Shown here piece after piece: positions 8,288-16,583 of a stretch of DNA of 64,000 nt. Position numbers and translations under genes: made by a program. The notes under the pieces are model-generated. The model worked only from the letters and a program-made list of their open reading frames with translations, made no database searches and had not been told where the DNA came from. This stretch comes from JALORV01 sp035429805. GTDB lineage: Bacteria; Pseudomonadota; Gammaproteobacteria; Burkholderiales; Burkholderiaceae_F. Location: the NCBI GenBank assembly GCA_035429805.1, contig DAOMFL010000001.1:84028-148027 (forward strand). Direction: 5' to 3'. Position 1 is the stretch's first letter. Each line of letters opens with the position of its first letter.

Positions 8288-9250
8288 ATGGATAGGCAGC
8301 GCCTGCCGCGCCTGTCGCTCGACCTGCTGCGCGGATTCCGATCGGCAGCGCGCCACCTGAGCTTCACGCACGCGGCGCGCGAGCTCTTCGTCACGCAGTC
8401 GGCGATCAGCCACCAGATCAAGACGCTCGAGGAGCAGATCGGCCGGCCGCTGTTCCGGCGCATCAATCGCGCGCTCGAACTGACCGAGACGGGTACGGAG
8501 CTGTTCCGTGCGATCGACGAAGCGCTGACGCTGATCGACAACGCCACCGAGCGCGCTGCGGGTCCATGGCGCACGCTCTCGGTGACGACGACGGTGGCGA
8601 TGGCGTCGACCTGGCTCGTTCCGCGCCTGCCGCGATTTGCAGAGCAGCATCCGGAGGTCGACCTTCGCCTCGTTGCAACCAACGATGCGGTCGACCTCAA
8701 GCGCGACCACGTCGACGTCGCGATCCGCTTCACGACGCTCGACATGCCGCCGCCGTCGCAGGAAAAGCTGTTCGACTACCTGCAGTTTCCGGTCTGCGCT
8801 CCCGCGCTCGCACGCAGCCGCGAGCGCCCGCTGCGCACGCTGGCCGACCTGTCACAGCACGTGCTGCTGGAGTTCGAAACGATCCTTTATGGGCGCCCGT
8901 GGTACGACTGGCAGCGCTGGTCCAAGGCGATGCAACTGCCGGCCGTCAAGGCCGCGGGCTGGCTGCGCTTCTCGCACTACGACCAGGTGATCGAGGCCGC
9001 CAGGAAAGGCACCGGCGTCGCCGTCGGCAAATGGCCGCACCTCAGCGACCATCTGCGAGAGGGCAGTCTCGTCGCCCCGCTGGGCGATGCTGCCGTCGCG
9101 GTCGTGGGCGCCTTCTACGTCGACCGGCTCGAGTCGGGCGGCGCGGCGTCCGACGCGTTCATCGAATGGGTGCGCGCTGAAGCAAACGGCGACAAAATGA
9201 AACCGGTGCGACCATCCCGGAAGAAGGCACCGGGCACGCGCCGGCGCTGA
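8288..9250 (+). CDS. LysR family transcriptional regulator (GcvA-like)
   Basis: 320 residues. The N-terminal winged helix is typical (LSLDLLRGFRSAARHLSFTH, then AARELFVTQSAISHQIKTLE), and the following effector-binding domain is the periplasmic-binding-protein-like LysR_substrate fold, with a GcvA-like DVAIRFTT segment around residue 140. The C-terminus is basic. A short GCGCC-N6-GGCGC dyad (8218-8233) in the intergenic region could be an operator, but it does not fit the classic T-N11-A box cleanly. The likely target is the divergent secreted protein gene (inference). Confidence 0.88.
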   Translation: MDRQRLPRLSLDLLRGFRSAARHLSFTHAARELFVTQSAISHQIKTLEEQIGRPLFRRINRALELTETGTELFRAIDEALTLIDNATERAAGPWRTLSVTTTVAMASTWLVPRLPRFAEQHPEVDLRLVATNDAVDLKRDHVDVAIRFTTLDMPPPSQEKLFDYLQFPVCAPALARSRERPLRTLADLSQHVLLEFETILYGRPWYDWQRWSKAMQLPAVKAAGWLRFSHYDQVIEAARKGTGVAVGKWPHLSDHLREGSLVAPLGDAAVAVVGAFYVDRLESGGAASDAFIEWVRAEANGDKMKPVRPSRKKAPGTRRR

Positions 9251-9258
9251 ACGCGCGC

Positions 9259-9918
9259 TCAGGCCGGGCGGCGCCGGCGCAGCACCTTGACGAATGCCGC
9301 CAGGAACAGCGGCCCGACCACGGCGGCGATGCCGACGATCAGGATGATCCCGAGGTTGTCCTTGATGATCGGCACGTTGCCGAACAGGTAGCCGCCGTAG
9401 ACGAGCGACACGACCCAGATCGAAGCACCGAGGATGTTGTAGAGCTGGAACTTGCGCATGTCCATGCCGGACGCGCCCGCCACCAGCGGAGCGAAGGTGC
9501 GCACGACCGGCACGAAGCGCGCGATCATCACCGTCTTGCCGCCGTGGCGCTCGTAGAAGTCGTGCGTCTTCCTGAGCGCCCCCTGATCGATCCAGCGGAT
9601 CGTGCCGTCATAGACCTTCTTGCCCAGCCAGGCGCCAATCGCGTAGTTCACGCTGTTGCCGAGCACCGCGGCCACCGTGATGACCAGCATCAGCAGGTGA
9701 ACATTGAGGCCCTTGGCCTGGGCTTGCGGCAGGGCCGAGACGGCACCGGCGACGAACAGCAGCGAGTCGCCCGGCAGGAACGCCATGAACACCAGCCCGG
9801 TCTCGGAGAAGAAGATCACCGCCAGCGTGACGTAGACGAGCACGACGTTCTGCTCGACGATCGCCACCAGGAAGCGATCCATCGCGTTGAAGAGGTCGAG
9901 CCAGTGGATGCCTTCCAT
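9259..9918 (-). CDS. DedA family membrane protein
   Basis: 219 residues from the ATG at 9916-9918; the frame is open to 9978 but the extra N-terminus is not hydrophobic or conserved. The DedA/SNARE-associated domain is clear: FLPGDSLLFVAGA near residue 60, GNSVNYAIGAWLGKK, and RFVPVVRTFAPLVAGASGM with the conserved arginines. DedA proteins are inner-membrane proteins linked to undecaprenyl-phosphate or lipid recycling and proton-motive-force maintenance. It sits divergent from mutL. Confidence 0.88.
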   Translation of the reverse strand: MEGIHWLDLFNAMDRFLVAIVEQNVVLVYVTLAVIFFSETGLVFMAFLPGDSLLFVAGAVSALPQAQAKGLNVHLLMLVITVAAVLGNSVNYAIGAWLGKKVYDGTIRWIDQGALRKTHDFYERHGGKTVMIARFVPVVRTFAPLVAGASGMDMRKFQLYNILGASIWVVSLVYGGYLFGNVPIIKDNLGIILIVGIAAVVGPLFLAAFVKVLRRRRPA

Positions 9919-10015
9919 CGGGCAGTGGGCGCAGGGGGAACGGGGGAAGACCAGCGAACAGCGAAGCGCGCGGATCATACGCGACGCCGCGTGCCGGCCA
10001 CCGCAGGCCGGTTCC

Positions 10016-10021
10016 TATAAT
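10016..10021 (+). promoter_or_regulatory. mutL: Candidate -10 element before mutL
   Basis: A perfect TATAAT ends 9 bases before the mutL ATG. No convincing -35 is seen 17 nt upstream. If used, the transcript would be almost leaderless. Confidence 0.3.
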
Positions 10022-10029
10022 CCGCGTCC

Positions 10030-11769
10030 ATGAACTCGCCCTCCGCGCGCATGCCGATCCGACCGCTCGAAGACGAGCTGGTGAGCCAGATCGCGGCCGG
10101 GGAGGTGGTCGAGCGTCCAGCGTCCGTCGTCAAGGAGCTGCTCGAGAACAGCCTCGATGCGGGCGCGACCCAGATCGAGGTGCGGCTCGAGGGCGGCGGC
10201 ATCCGGCGCATCCTCGTGGCCGACAACGGCTGCGGCATCCCGCGCGATGAGCTGGCGCTGGCACTGACGCGCCATGCGACCAGCAAGATCGCCAGCCTGT
10301 CTGACCTGGAGCGGGTCGAATCGCTCGGTTTCCGCGGCGAGGCGCTGGCCTCGATCGCGGCGATCGCCGATGTCACAGTGACGTCCCGCACGGCCGACGC
10401 GCAGAGCGGCTGGTCGATCAACAGCGCCGGAGAGCTCGAGCCCGCCGCCGCGACGGTCGGGACGCGCGTCGAAGTGGCGGACCTGTTTCACAAGACGCCA
10501 GCGCGGCGCAAGTTCCTGCGCTCGGAAGCCACCGAACTTGCCCACTGTCTCACGCAGGTGGAGCGGGTCGCCGCGGCGCACCCCGCGGTCGGCTTCACCG
10601 TGTTCCATCAGGGCCGCACGTTGTTGTCGTTGCCGCCGCAGGGCGCCCAGCAGCGCGCGCAGCGTCTGCTGCCGGAGGATTTCCCGGCGGCGCAGCGCGA
10701 AGTCGATGCAGCAACGCCCGACCTGCGGCTGCACGGCTGGGTCGGCGCCCCGACGGCGAGCCGCGCGCGCGCCGACGCACAGTACTTCTTCGTCAACGGC
10801 CGCTACGTCCGCGACCGCGTGCTGGCGCACGCCGTGCGCGCCGCCTACGCCGATGTGCTGCACGGGGCGAGCCAGCCGATGTACTGCCTGCATCTGACGA
10901 TCGATCCGCGTCGCGTCGACGTGAACGTGCATCCGACCAAGATCGAAGTGCGCTTCCGCGACTCCTCGGCCGTGCACCAGTTCGTACTGCACGCGGTGCA
11001 GGCGGCACTGGCGCCGGCTGCACAGCGGGCGGTGACGGCACCCATCACGGAGCCGGCCTACGCCGCCACGCTCCCATCGGCCGGGCAGCCACGGCTCGGT
11101 GTCGAACAGTCGATCGCGAGCTACCTCGCGGCGCTCGCGGAGCGGCCGCCGTCGGCAGTGCCCGCCGCGGCCGCCCCGTCGGGCGACCTGCCGCTCGGCA
11201 TGGCGATTGCGCAGCTGGCGGGCGTCTACATCCTCGCGCAGAACGACCGCGGTCTGGTCATCGTCGACATGCATGCGGCGCACGAGCGCATCGTCTACGA
11301 GAAGCTGAAGCAGCAGCTCGACGCACAGGCGATCCCGCAGCAGCGGCTGCTGATTCCGCAGGTCTTCAGCGCTGCGCCGGTTGAACTGGCGACCGTCGAC
11401 GAGGAGGCCGAGGCGCTCGCTGCACTCGGCATGGACCTGTCGCAGGCGTCGCCGACGCAGCTCGCGCTGCGCGCGGTGCCGGCACTGCTGGCGCAGGCCG
11501 ACGGCGCCGCGCTCGCTCGGGACCTGCTGCGCGACCTGCGCGAGTTCGGCGGCTCGCGCGTGCTGACGGAACATCGCAATGAACTGCTCTCGACGCTTGC
11601 CTGCCACGGAGCCGTGCGCGCGAACCGCCGGCTGAGCATCGACGAAATGAACGCGCTGCTGCGCGAGATGGAAGCAACCGAACGCGCCGACCAGTGCAAC
11701 CACGGCCGGCCGACCTGGGTACAGCTCTCCGTCGCCGACCTCGACCGGCTGTTCCTGCGCGGCCGCTGA
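10030..11769 (+). CDS. mutL: DNA mismatch repair protein MutL (endonuclease type)
   Basis: 579 residues. The GHKL ATPase domain is N-terminal (QIAAGEVVERPASVVKELLE, ENSLDAGAT, DNGCGI, ATSKI, GFRGEALASI), then the S5-like domain (KTPARRKFL), a variable linker and the C-terminal dimerisation domain. The C-terminal part keeps the endonuclease signature DMHAAHERIVYE (DQHA-X2-E-X4-E type) plus ACHGA and CNHGRP metal-binding motifs. This MutL therefore probably nicks DNA itself, like Neisseria MutL and unlike E. coli MutL. miaA, often its neighbour, is 17.5 kb away. Confidence 0.97.
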   Translation: MNSPSARMPIRPLEDELVSQIAAGEVVERPASVVKELLENSLDAGATQIEVRLEGGGIRRILVADNGCGIPRDELALALTRHATSKIASLSDLERVESLGFRGEALASIAAIADVTVTSRTADAQSGWSINSAGELEPAAATVGTRVEVADLFHKTPARRKFLRSEATELAHCLTQVERVAAAHPAVGFTVFHQGRTLLSLPPQGAQQRAQRLLPEDFPAAQREVDAATPDLRLHGWVGAPTASRARADAQYFFVNGRYVRDRVLAHAVRAAYADVLHGASQPMYCLHLTIDPRRVDVNVHPTKIEVRFRDSSAVHQFVLHAVQAALAPAAQRAVTAPITEPAYAATLPSAGQPRLGVEQSIASYLAALAERPPSAVPAAAAPSGDLPLGMAIAQLAGVYILAQNDRGLVIVDMHAAHERIVYEKLKQQLDAQAIPQQRLLIPQVFSAAPVELATVDEEAEALAALGMDLSQASPTQLALRAVPALLAQADGAALARDLLRDLREFGGSRVLTEHRNELLSTLACHGAVRANRRLSIDEMNALLREMEATERADQCNHGRPTWVQLSVADLDRLFLRGR

Positions 11770-11825
11770 GCACTGTCGCAAGAAGTCGAGCCTTCGACCT
11801 GTCGCGTTGCCCCTGATTCAGGCCC

Positions 11826-12253
11826 TCAGGCCGCGTTCGCTCGTTCGCTCGGGTGTCGTCTGCAGTCGGGTGACCGCATAGGCGGTCGGCCCGGTGCTGA
11901 CACGGGCTTCGCCGCAAACCGGACGTACCGGGCGCTCCCAGTGCCGGACCGTCCAGGAGCAATTCCTCGACTTCGTAGACTCCGCTCTCCTTGACGACCC
12001 TAACGGTCACAAGACCGGAGCCCTTCGGGCCAAACAAATAAAGCCGGATCTTGGACTCGCCACCGCCCTGCCAAGAAGCTGTTCCCGGCGCAAGAACATG
12101 GAATCGAACCTCGCCAGTACGGGCGTCGAATTCCGAGCTTCCGGTTGCGGCGATCGCTACGCGATACGGCTCGGAGGCGATCACCAGCACACTCATGAGG
12201 GCAAGCAGCCCGATCGCGAAGTACCCGATCCTTCTTGGTTGCGGCGTTCGCAA
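11826..12253 (-). pseudogene. Coa1-like membrane-anchored small protein, 3' end disrupted
   Basis: On the minus strand a TTG (12251-12253), six bases after AGGAG, starts a short basic leader, one membrane helix (IGYFAIGLLALMSVLVIA) and a domain with SKIRLYLFGPKGSGLVTVRV followed by YEVEELLLDG. The GPKG-x-G-x-V strand pattern resembles the Coa1/Tim21-like family. After residue ~95 the reading frame turns into low-complexity sequence and runs without a stop into antisense mutL. A frame change of one base near 11945 would give a stop at 11826. It is either a frameshifted remnant or a sequencing error; the 3' boundary is approximate. Confidence 0.4.
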
Positions 12254-12526
12254 TTTGATCTCCTGCTCCCGTAATAGCCAGGTTCTGTCGCAGTCCACCA
12301 GCCAATTCCGGTTTCCGCCTTTCCGTGCGGTTCACCTCCTATTGGCTGCATGTGCGAACCCGGCCAGGTGAAACGTCCGCGACTGCTTCCGAGGTCCCTC
12401 ACGAAGCCATTTCGATGCTGCCTTCTGGACCGGTCCCCCGTACGCTCGTACTGGCGCCTGCTTGCGCCGTCATCCCAAATGCGAAGCCGCCGTCTTGGCC
12501 GCCGGCTCGAATCCTCCTGCAAGCCT

Positions 12527-12877
12527 TCAGGCGCGACGCCTGCGGCGCTGCCTGGGCTCCGCACGCTGCCGTGGCCGGCCGTAGAGCGCGCGAAGTTCAT
12601 CCTTCGCAGCCTCCAGCCGCGCGCGCTGATCATTCGGCAGCTGCTTGCCGGCGCGGTTGATATAGAAATTGAGCATCGACATCGCCGAACGGAAGGGCGT
12701 CGAGCGGCGCCGTCGGCTCAGTTCGGCCGATGCCGCAAGCGAACACGCGATCGAACGCGGGTCCCACAAGGTGAACACGCCAGGCTCCAGGTTCAGGGCA
12801 CTGCTGGTCTCGGCGACGCGCTGGGACCACCGCTGCGGACGCGGCGAAGCATTCCTGGGTCGTCGCGAAACTGTCAT
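12527..12877 (-). CDS. DUF3175 family protein
   Basis: 116 residues. The central part fits DUF3175 well: RWSQRVAETSSALNLEPGVF, DPRSIACSLAASAELSRRRR, TPFRSAMSMLNFYINRAGKQ, then a helical tail ending in poly-arginine. The function is unknown; the basic tail suggests nucleic-acid contact (inference). Its ATG overlaps the stop of the ACP-GNAT gene by 4 nt (12874-12877), so it is the last gene of the four-gene minus-strand operon. Confidence 0.85.
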   Translation of the reverse strand: MTVSRRPRNASPRPQRWSQRVAETSSALNLEPGVFTLWDPRSIACSLAASAELSRRRRSTPFRSAMSMLNFYINRAGKQLPNDQRARLEAAKDELRALYGRPRQRAEPRQRRRRRA

Positions 12878-13743
12878 CGCGGAGCCGTCAGCGTCTTCAC
12901 GACGCGAACGGTTTCACGGTCGGCCGGGTCGCGCTCCTGCCGGAACCCAAGCTGGCGCATGAACTTCAGCATCCGGCCGTTGATGGCGAGCACGGTGCCG
13001 TCCATCGTCGCCAGTCCGCGCCTCCTCGCAACGTCGATGAGCGCCTGCATCAGGATGCCGGCGAGGCCCGAGCCCTGCCACTCATCGCCGACCGCGACCG
13101 CGAACTCGCAGCCCGTTCCCGCCTGATCGACCGCATAGCGGACGACGCCGATCATGACCTCCCGCCCGTCGCGGTCGATGGTCGCCACCAGGGCGACGTG
13201 CCCGATCTGGTCCACGTCCGTCAGGCTCTTCAGCTTCGCCTCCGGCAGCTCGACCACCGTGGTCATGAAGCGGTCGTAGCGGCTCTCCTTCGAAAGCTGC
13301 TGCACGAAGGCGACTTCGAGTTCGCGATCGCCGGCCCGCATGGGTCGCACGGTCACGATGGTGGCCCGGACGACGTGCCGGGTGCTGGGAAGTTCACTGC
13401 CGGACGCTTCACCGGCAGGACGCGGCGCGCTCCCCGGCTTCTCCTGGTTCGTCACGACATAGGCGACGATCTGGTCCAACGTGGCCAGCCGGGCGTAATC
13501 CGACTCGGGAATGTCGACGGATAGCCGTTCGCACAGCCCGACGACGACATTGAGCCAGTCGATCGAGTCGAGGTCGATCTGCTGACGCAGCGGCACGTCG
13601 GTTCGGAGTGACTGCAGGTCCGTTTCAGGCGCGACCGATGCAAGCGTGTCGAGCACGGCCGCGCGAAAGTCGTCGGCCTGCAGCGGAAGTCGCACTGACT
13701 GAACCGCCGTGTCAGGGGCGCTCAATCCTCCCGGCGGAACCAT
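12874..13743 (-). CDS. Acyl carrier domain fused to a Pat-like GNAT acetyltransferase
   Basis: 289 residues. Residues about 20-95 are an acyl carrier domain with the phosphopantetheine site QIDLDSIDWLN (Ser 60) and helix III sequence DYARLATLDQIVAYV. After a Pro/Gly-rich linker, residues about 128-285 form a GNAT domain resembling the C-terminal domain of protein acetyltransferase Pat/PatZ: VRPMRAGDRELEVAFVQQLS, ESRYDRFMT, EFAVAVGDEWQGSGLAGIL (acetyl-CoA loop), INGRMLKFMRQLGF. Pat enzymes acetylate the catalytic lysine of acetyl-CoA synthetase; an acetyl-CoA synthetase-like gene lies divergently at 14779. The carrier domain is close in type to the stand-alone ACP at 20297. A GNAT with an ACP input domain is unusual. 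Confidence 0.85.
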   Translation of the reverse strand: MVPPGGLSAPDTAVQSVRLPLQADDFRAAVLDTLASVAPETDLQSLRTDVPLRQQIDLDSIDWLNVVVGLCERLSVDIPESDYARLATLDQIVAYVVTNQEKPGSAPRPAGEASGSELPSTRHVVRATIVTVRPMRAGDRELEVAFVQQLSKESRYDRFMTTVVELPEAKLKSLTDVDQIGHVALVATIDRDGREVMIGVVRYAVDQAGTGCEFAVAVGDEWQGSGLAGILMQALIDVARRRGLATMDGTVLAINGRMLKFMRQLGFRQERDPADRETVRVVKTLTAPR

Positions 13744-13758
13744 GGTCAGGGCTTCCTG

Positions 13759-14277
13759 TCAGTCGGCGGCCGAGCGGATACGGGCGAGATGGAGCACTCC
13801 GGCCGCGCCCCAGCCACGCGTGCCCGCCGGCACGTCCGGGCGAAACCTCTCGTAAAGCTCATAGGCCCGCCGGTCCAGATCCTCCTCCGGCAGCGCACGC
13901 GCCAGTTCACGCATCGCCCGCTCGACGGCGGGCAGGGCGTCGCCGAACTTTCCTTCGAGATACCCTTGCACGCTGGCAGGCGCGATCGGGCGGTCCTTCG
14001 CGAGGGCGCGCAGGCCGTCGGGAGTCTGCAGCACCGGGACTGCACGATGCAGGAGGTCGACGTACAGGTGCGTTCCGGCCACCAGGCGCTTGCGCTCGCG
14101 TCGGATCTCTTCGGGGGCGGGCTTGAACAGGCCGAGCGACTTTCCCTTGGCGTAGGCGTTCAGACCAGCGACGACGCGGCCCAGGGTAAGCGCCTCGTCG
14201 CGGGCAAACCCGAGCCGTTCCGCGACCACCGCGGCCCACAACGTCAGCACCGGCGCCCGGTTGACGGTGACCTGCAT
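13759..14277 (-). CDS. Conserved protein of unknown function (172 aa)
   Basis: 172 residues from the ATG at 14275-14277, 8 nt after the stop of the 72-aa gene. The protein is mostly helical: an N-terminal LTLWAAVVAERLGFARDEAL segment, then LNAYAKGKSLGLFKPAPEE, and a C-terminus ending RFRPDVPAGTRGWGAAGVLH. The pattern is familiar from conserved hypothetical proteins, but I cannot assign a function. The first 60 residues look like a small helical domain, possibly nucleic-acid binding. The next gene, the ACP-GNAT fusion, starts 15 nt downstream. Confidence 0.75.
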   Translation of the reverse strand: MQVTVNRAPVLTLWAAVVAERLGFARDEALTLGRVVAGLNAYAKGKSLGLFKPAPEEIRRERKRLVAGTHLYVDLLHRAVPVLQTPDGLRALAKDRPIAPASVQGYLEGKFGDALPAVERAMRELARALPEEDLDRRAYELYERFRPDVPAGTRGWGAAGVLHLARIRSAAD

Positions 14278-14285
14278 CCCGCGGC

Positions 14286-14504
14286 TCACGATTCGCGGCG
14301 CACCCAGAGGCCGCGCTCCTCGCAATGCAGGAGCTCCGACCCGCTGAGGACATAAGAACCGATCGGGTGGCGCTCCCCGTTGAAGTAGCAGGCACCGGTT
14401 TCGAGTTCGAGGTCGAGCGAGAGTTCTTCGTCCTCGTCGAGGATCGGCGAGGTCCGCTTTTCCGGGTCGGGTGCTCCGACCTGTGGTGCATGGAGTGTCT
14501 TCAT
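14286..14504 (-). CDS. Small acidic conserved protein (72 aa)
   Basis: 72 residues from the ATG at 14502-14504. A strong AAGGAGG site lies 4-5 nt upstream and decides the start. The centre is very acidic (ILDEDEELSLDLELETGACY), followed by FNGERHPIGSYVLSGSELLH and a final CEERGLWVRR, with two cysteines. No family recognised. It is the first gene of the minus-strand operon that continues with the 172-aa protein, ACP-GNAT and DUF3175. Confidence 0.7.
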   Translation of the reverse strand: MKTLHAPQVGAPDPEKRTSPILDEDEELSLDLELETGACYFNGERHPIGSYVLSGSELLHCEERGLWVRRES

Positions 14505-14778
14505 CGTGCCTCCTTCGGTGTTGGAACGGCACATGCGGAACCGGACGCGGTGCCCGCTTCCGCCGCCTCTTAGAAGCAATCCCGATCTTTGTATTCAACC
14601 TACACCGCTCCGCGCACTGCAGTTTGCCGGCGGTCAGCGACGCGGCCCCGGAGTCGGGTCGTCGTCTCCAGGCGGGATCGGTACCGCGGCGCTCCGTAGA
14701 TTGACCGCCGTCAACGGGCGCCGCGTCCCGGCTTCTAGCGTGGAATCAGCGTGCACCGGGCTTCTGCCCGCCAAGGCC
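14505..14778. promoter_or_regulatory. Divergent intergenic region between two operons
   Basis: 274 bp separate the 72-aa gene (minus) from the acetyl-CoA synthetase-like gene (plus). The only AT-richer patch, around 14575-14600, is where a shared promoter region is most likely. I see no confident -35/-10 pair, sigma-54 site or long operator. Confidence 0.4.
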
Positions 14779-16548
14779 ATGCGCCCGACCCTGATCCGGA
14801 AAGATGTGTCCGCGCTCCGCGTGCGTCCCCATCTGTACGACTGGCCACAAGACTGTCGGCAGTTCCAGTGGGACGAGGTCCGCCGAGAACTCGCCGGCCT
14901 CCCGGGCGGCGGCCTGAACATCGCCTACGAAGCAGTCGAACGGCACGCCCTCAGCGCGATTGCTCAGCGCACCGCGGTGCACTGGCTGGGTCAGGACGGC
15001 ACAGAACGCCGCCTGACGTTTGCGGATCTCGAGCAGGCCTCGAGCCGGTTCGCAAATGTCCTCGGCGCGCTCGGCATCGGGCGCGGTGACGTCGTGTTCC
15101 TGCTGCTGCCGCGCATCCCGGACATCCATGTCTGCGCTCTCGGTGCGCTGAAGGCGGGCGCCGTGGTCGCACCGCTCTTTTCGGCGTTTGGACCCGAGCC
15201 GATTGCAACCCGCATCAACATCGGCCGCGGCAAGGCGCTCGTCACCACCGAGGCGCTCTACCGGCGCAAGGTACTGCCCGTTCGCGAAGGGCTGCCGACT
15301 CTGCAGCACGTGCTGCTGGCACGGCCTGACTCGACCGCGCCCGCGGCGCCGCTGCCCGGCACGCGCGACCTCGAAAGCCTGATGACGGAGGCCTCGGCCG
15401 AATTCACGGTTGCGCCGACTCGCCCGGACGATCTCGCCCTGCTGCACTTCACCAGCGGCACGACCGGCAGGCCGAAGGGCGCGCTCCACGTGCACGAAGC
15501 CGTCGTCACGCACTGGGCCACCGGCCGCTTTGCGCTCGACCTGCACGACGACGACGTCTTCTGGTGCACGGCTGATCCGGGCTGGGTGACCGGCATGTCC
15601 TATGGCGTCATCGCGCCGCTGCTGCACGGCGTGACGATGATCGTCGACGAAGCCGAGTTCGACGCCGAACGCTGGTACCGCATCCTGCAGGCACGCGAGG
15701 TGAGTGTCTGGTACACCGCGCCGACCGCGATCCGCATGCTGATGAAGGCCGGCCCCGAGCTTGCTCGCCGCTATCGCTTTCCGCGGCTGCGTTTCGTCGC
15801 CAGTGTCGGTGAGCCGCTGAATCCCGAGGCCGTGTGGTGGGGCCAGGAGGTACTGGGGCTCCCGATCCACGACAACTGGTGGCAGACCGAAACCGGCGGA
15901 ATCATGATCGCCAACACGCCGGCGCTCGACATCAAGCCGGGCTCGATGGGCAAGCCGCTGCCCGGGGTCGAGGCTTTCATCGTCCGCCGGCGCGACGACG
16001 GTCCGCCCGAGGTCGTCGACGAACCCGACGTCGAAGGCGAGCTTGCGCTGCGCAAGGGCTGGCCGTCGATGTTCCGTGGCTACCTCGGCGACGACGAGCG
16101 CTACCGCAAGTGCTTCGCCGGCGATCTGTACCTGACGGGCGACCTCGCACGGCGCGACGCCGACGGCTACTACTGGTTCGTCGGCCGTGCCGACGACGTC
16201 ATCAAGTCCGCGGGGCACCTGATCGGGCCGTTCGAAGTGGAAAGCGCGTTGATGGAACACCCGGCCGTGGCCGAGGCGGGCGTGATCGGCAAACCCGATC
16301 CGATCATCGGCGAGACCGTCAAGGCGTTCGTCGCGCTGAAAAGCGGACAGGTGTGGAGCGACGCGCTGCGCCTCGAGCTGCTGGGACATGCACGCAAGCG
16401 CCTCGGGCCGGCCGTGGCGCCGAAGGAGATCGACTGCGTGGCGACGCTGCCGCGTACCCGCAGCGGAAAGATCATGCGACGCCTGCTGAAGGCGCGCGAG
16501 CTCGGATTGCCGGAGGGAGATACTTCGACACTGGAAAGCGGCTCTTGA
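14779..16548 (+). CDS. AMP-forming acetyl-CoA synthetase-like acyl-CoA ligase
   Basis: 589 residues from ATG 14779 (frame open upstream, but 14506-14778 is non-conserved). It activates a short carboxylic acid with ATP and CoA. Adenylate-forming motifs are in order: LLHFTSGTTGRPKGALH (P-loop), DNWWQTETGG (A5, with the Trp that in Acs restricts the pocket to acetate or propionate), LYLTGDLARRDADGYYWFVG (A7) and the DDVIKSAGHLIGPFEVE hinge. The C-terminal PRTRSGK ends in the catalytic Lys 564 and fits the PX4GK motif recognised by Pat acetyltransferases. Length is nearer B. subtilis AcsA (about 570) than E. coli Acs (652). It faces the Pat-like GNAT operon. Confidence 0.9.
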   Translation: MRPTLIRKDVSALRVRPHLYDWPQDCRQFQWDEVRRELAGLPGGGLNIAYEAVERHALSAIAQRTAVHWLGQDGTERRLTFADLEQASSRFANVLGALGIGRGDVVFLLLPRIPDIHVCALGALKAGAVVAPLFSAFGPEPIATRINIGRGKALVTTEALYRRKVLPVREGLPTLQHVLLARPDSTAPAAPLPGTRDLESLMTEASAEFTVAPTRPDDLALLHFTSGTTGRPKGALHVHEAVVTHWATGRFALDLHDDDVFWCTADPGWVTGMSYGVIAPLLHGVTMIVDEAEFDAERWYRILQAREVSVWYTAPTAIRMLMKAGPELARRYRFPRLRFVASVGEPLNPEAVWWGQEVLGLPIHDNWWQTETGGIMIANTPALDIKPGSMGKPLPGVEAFIVRRRDDGPPEVVDEPDVEGELALRKGWPSMFRGYLGDDERYRKCFAGDLYLTGDLARRDADGYYWFVGRADDVIKSAGHLIGPFEVESALMEHPAVAEAGVIGKPDPIIGETVKAFVALKSGQVWSDALRLELLGHARKRLGPAVAPKEIDCVATLPRTRSGKIMRRLLKARELGLPEGDTSTLESGS

Positions 16549-16583
16549 GCGCGGCGAGGCCGCGGGCCGCAGATGAGGATGCC

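Noticed and set aside
10015..11781. Minus-strand open frame (588 codons) opposite mutL
   Set aside because: Same GC-driven shadow; mutL on the plus strand is unmistakable.
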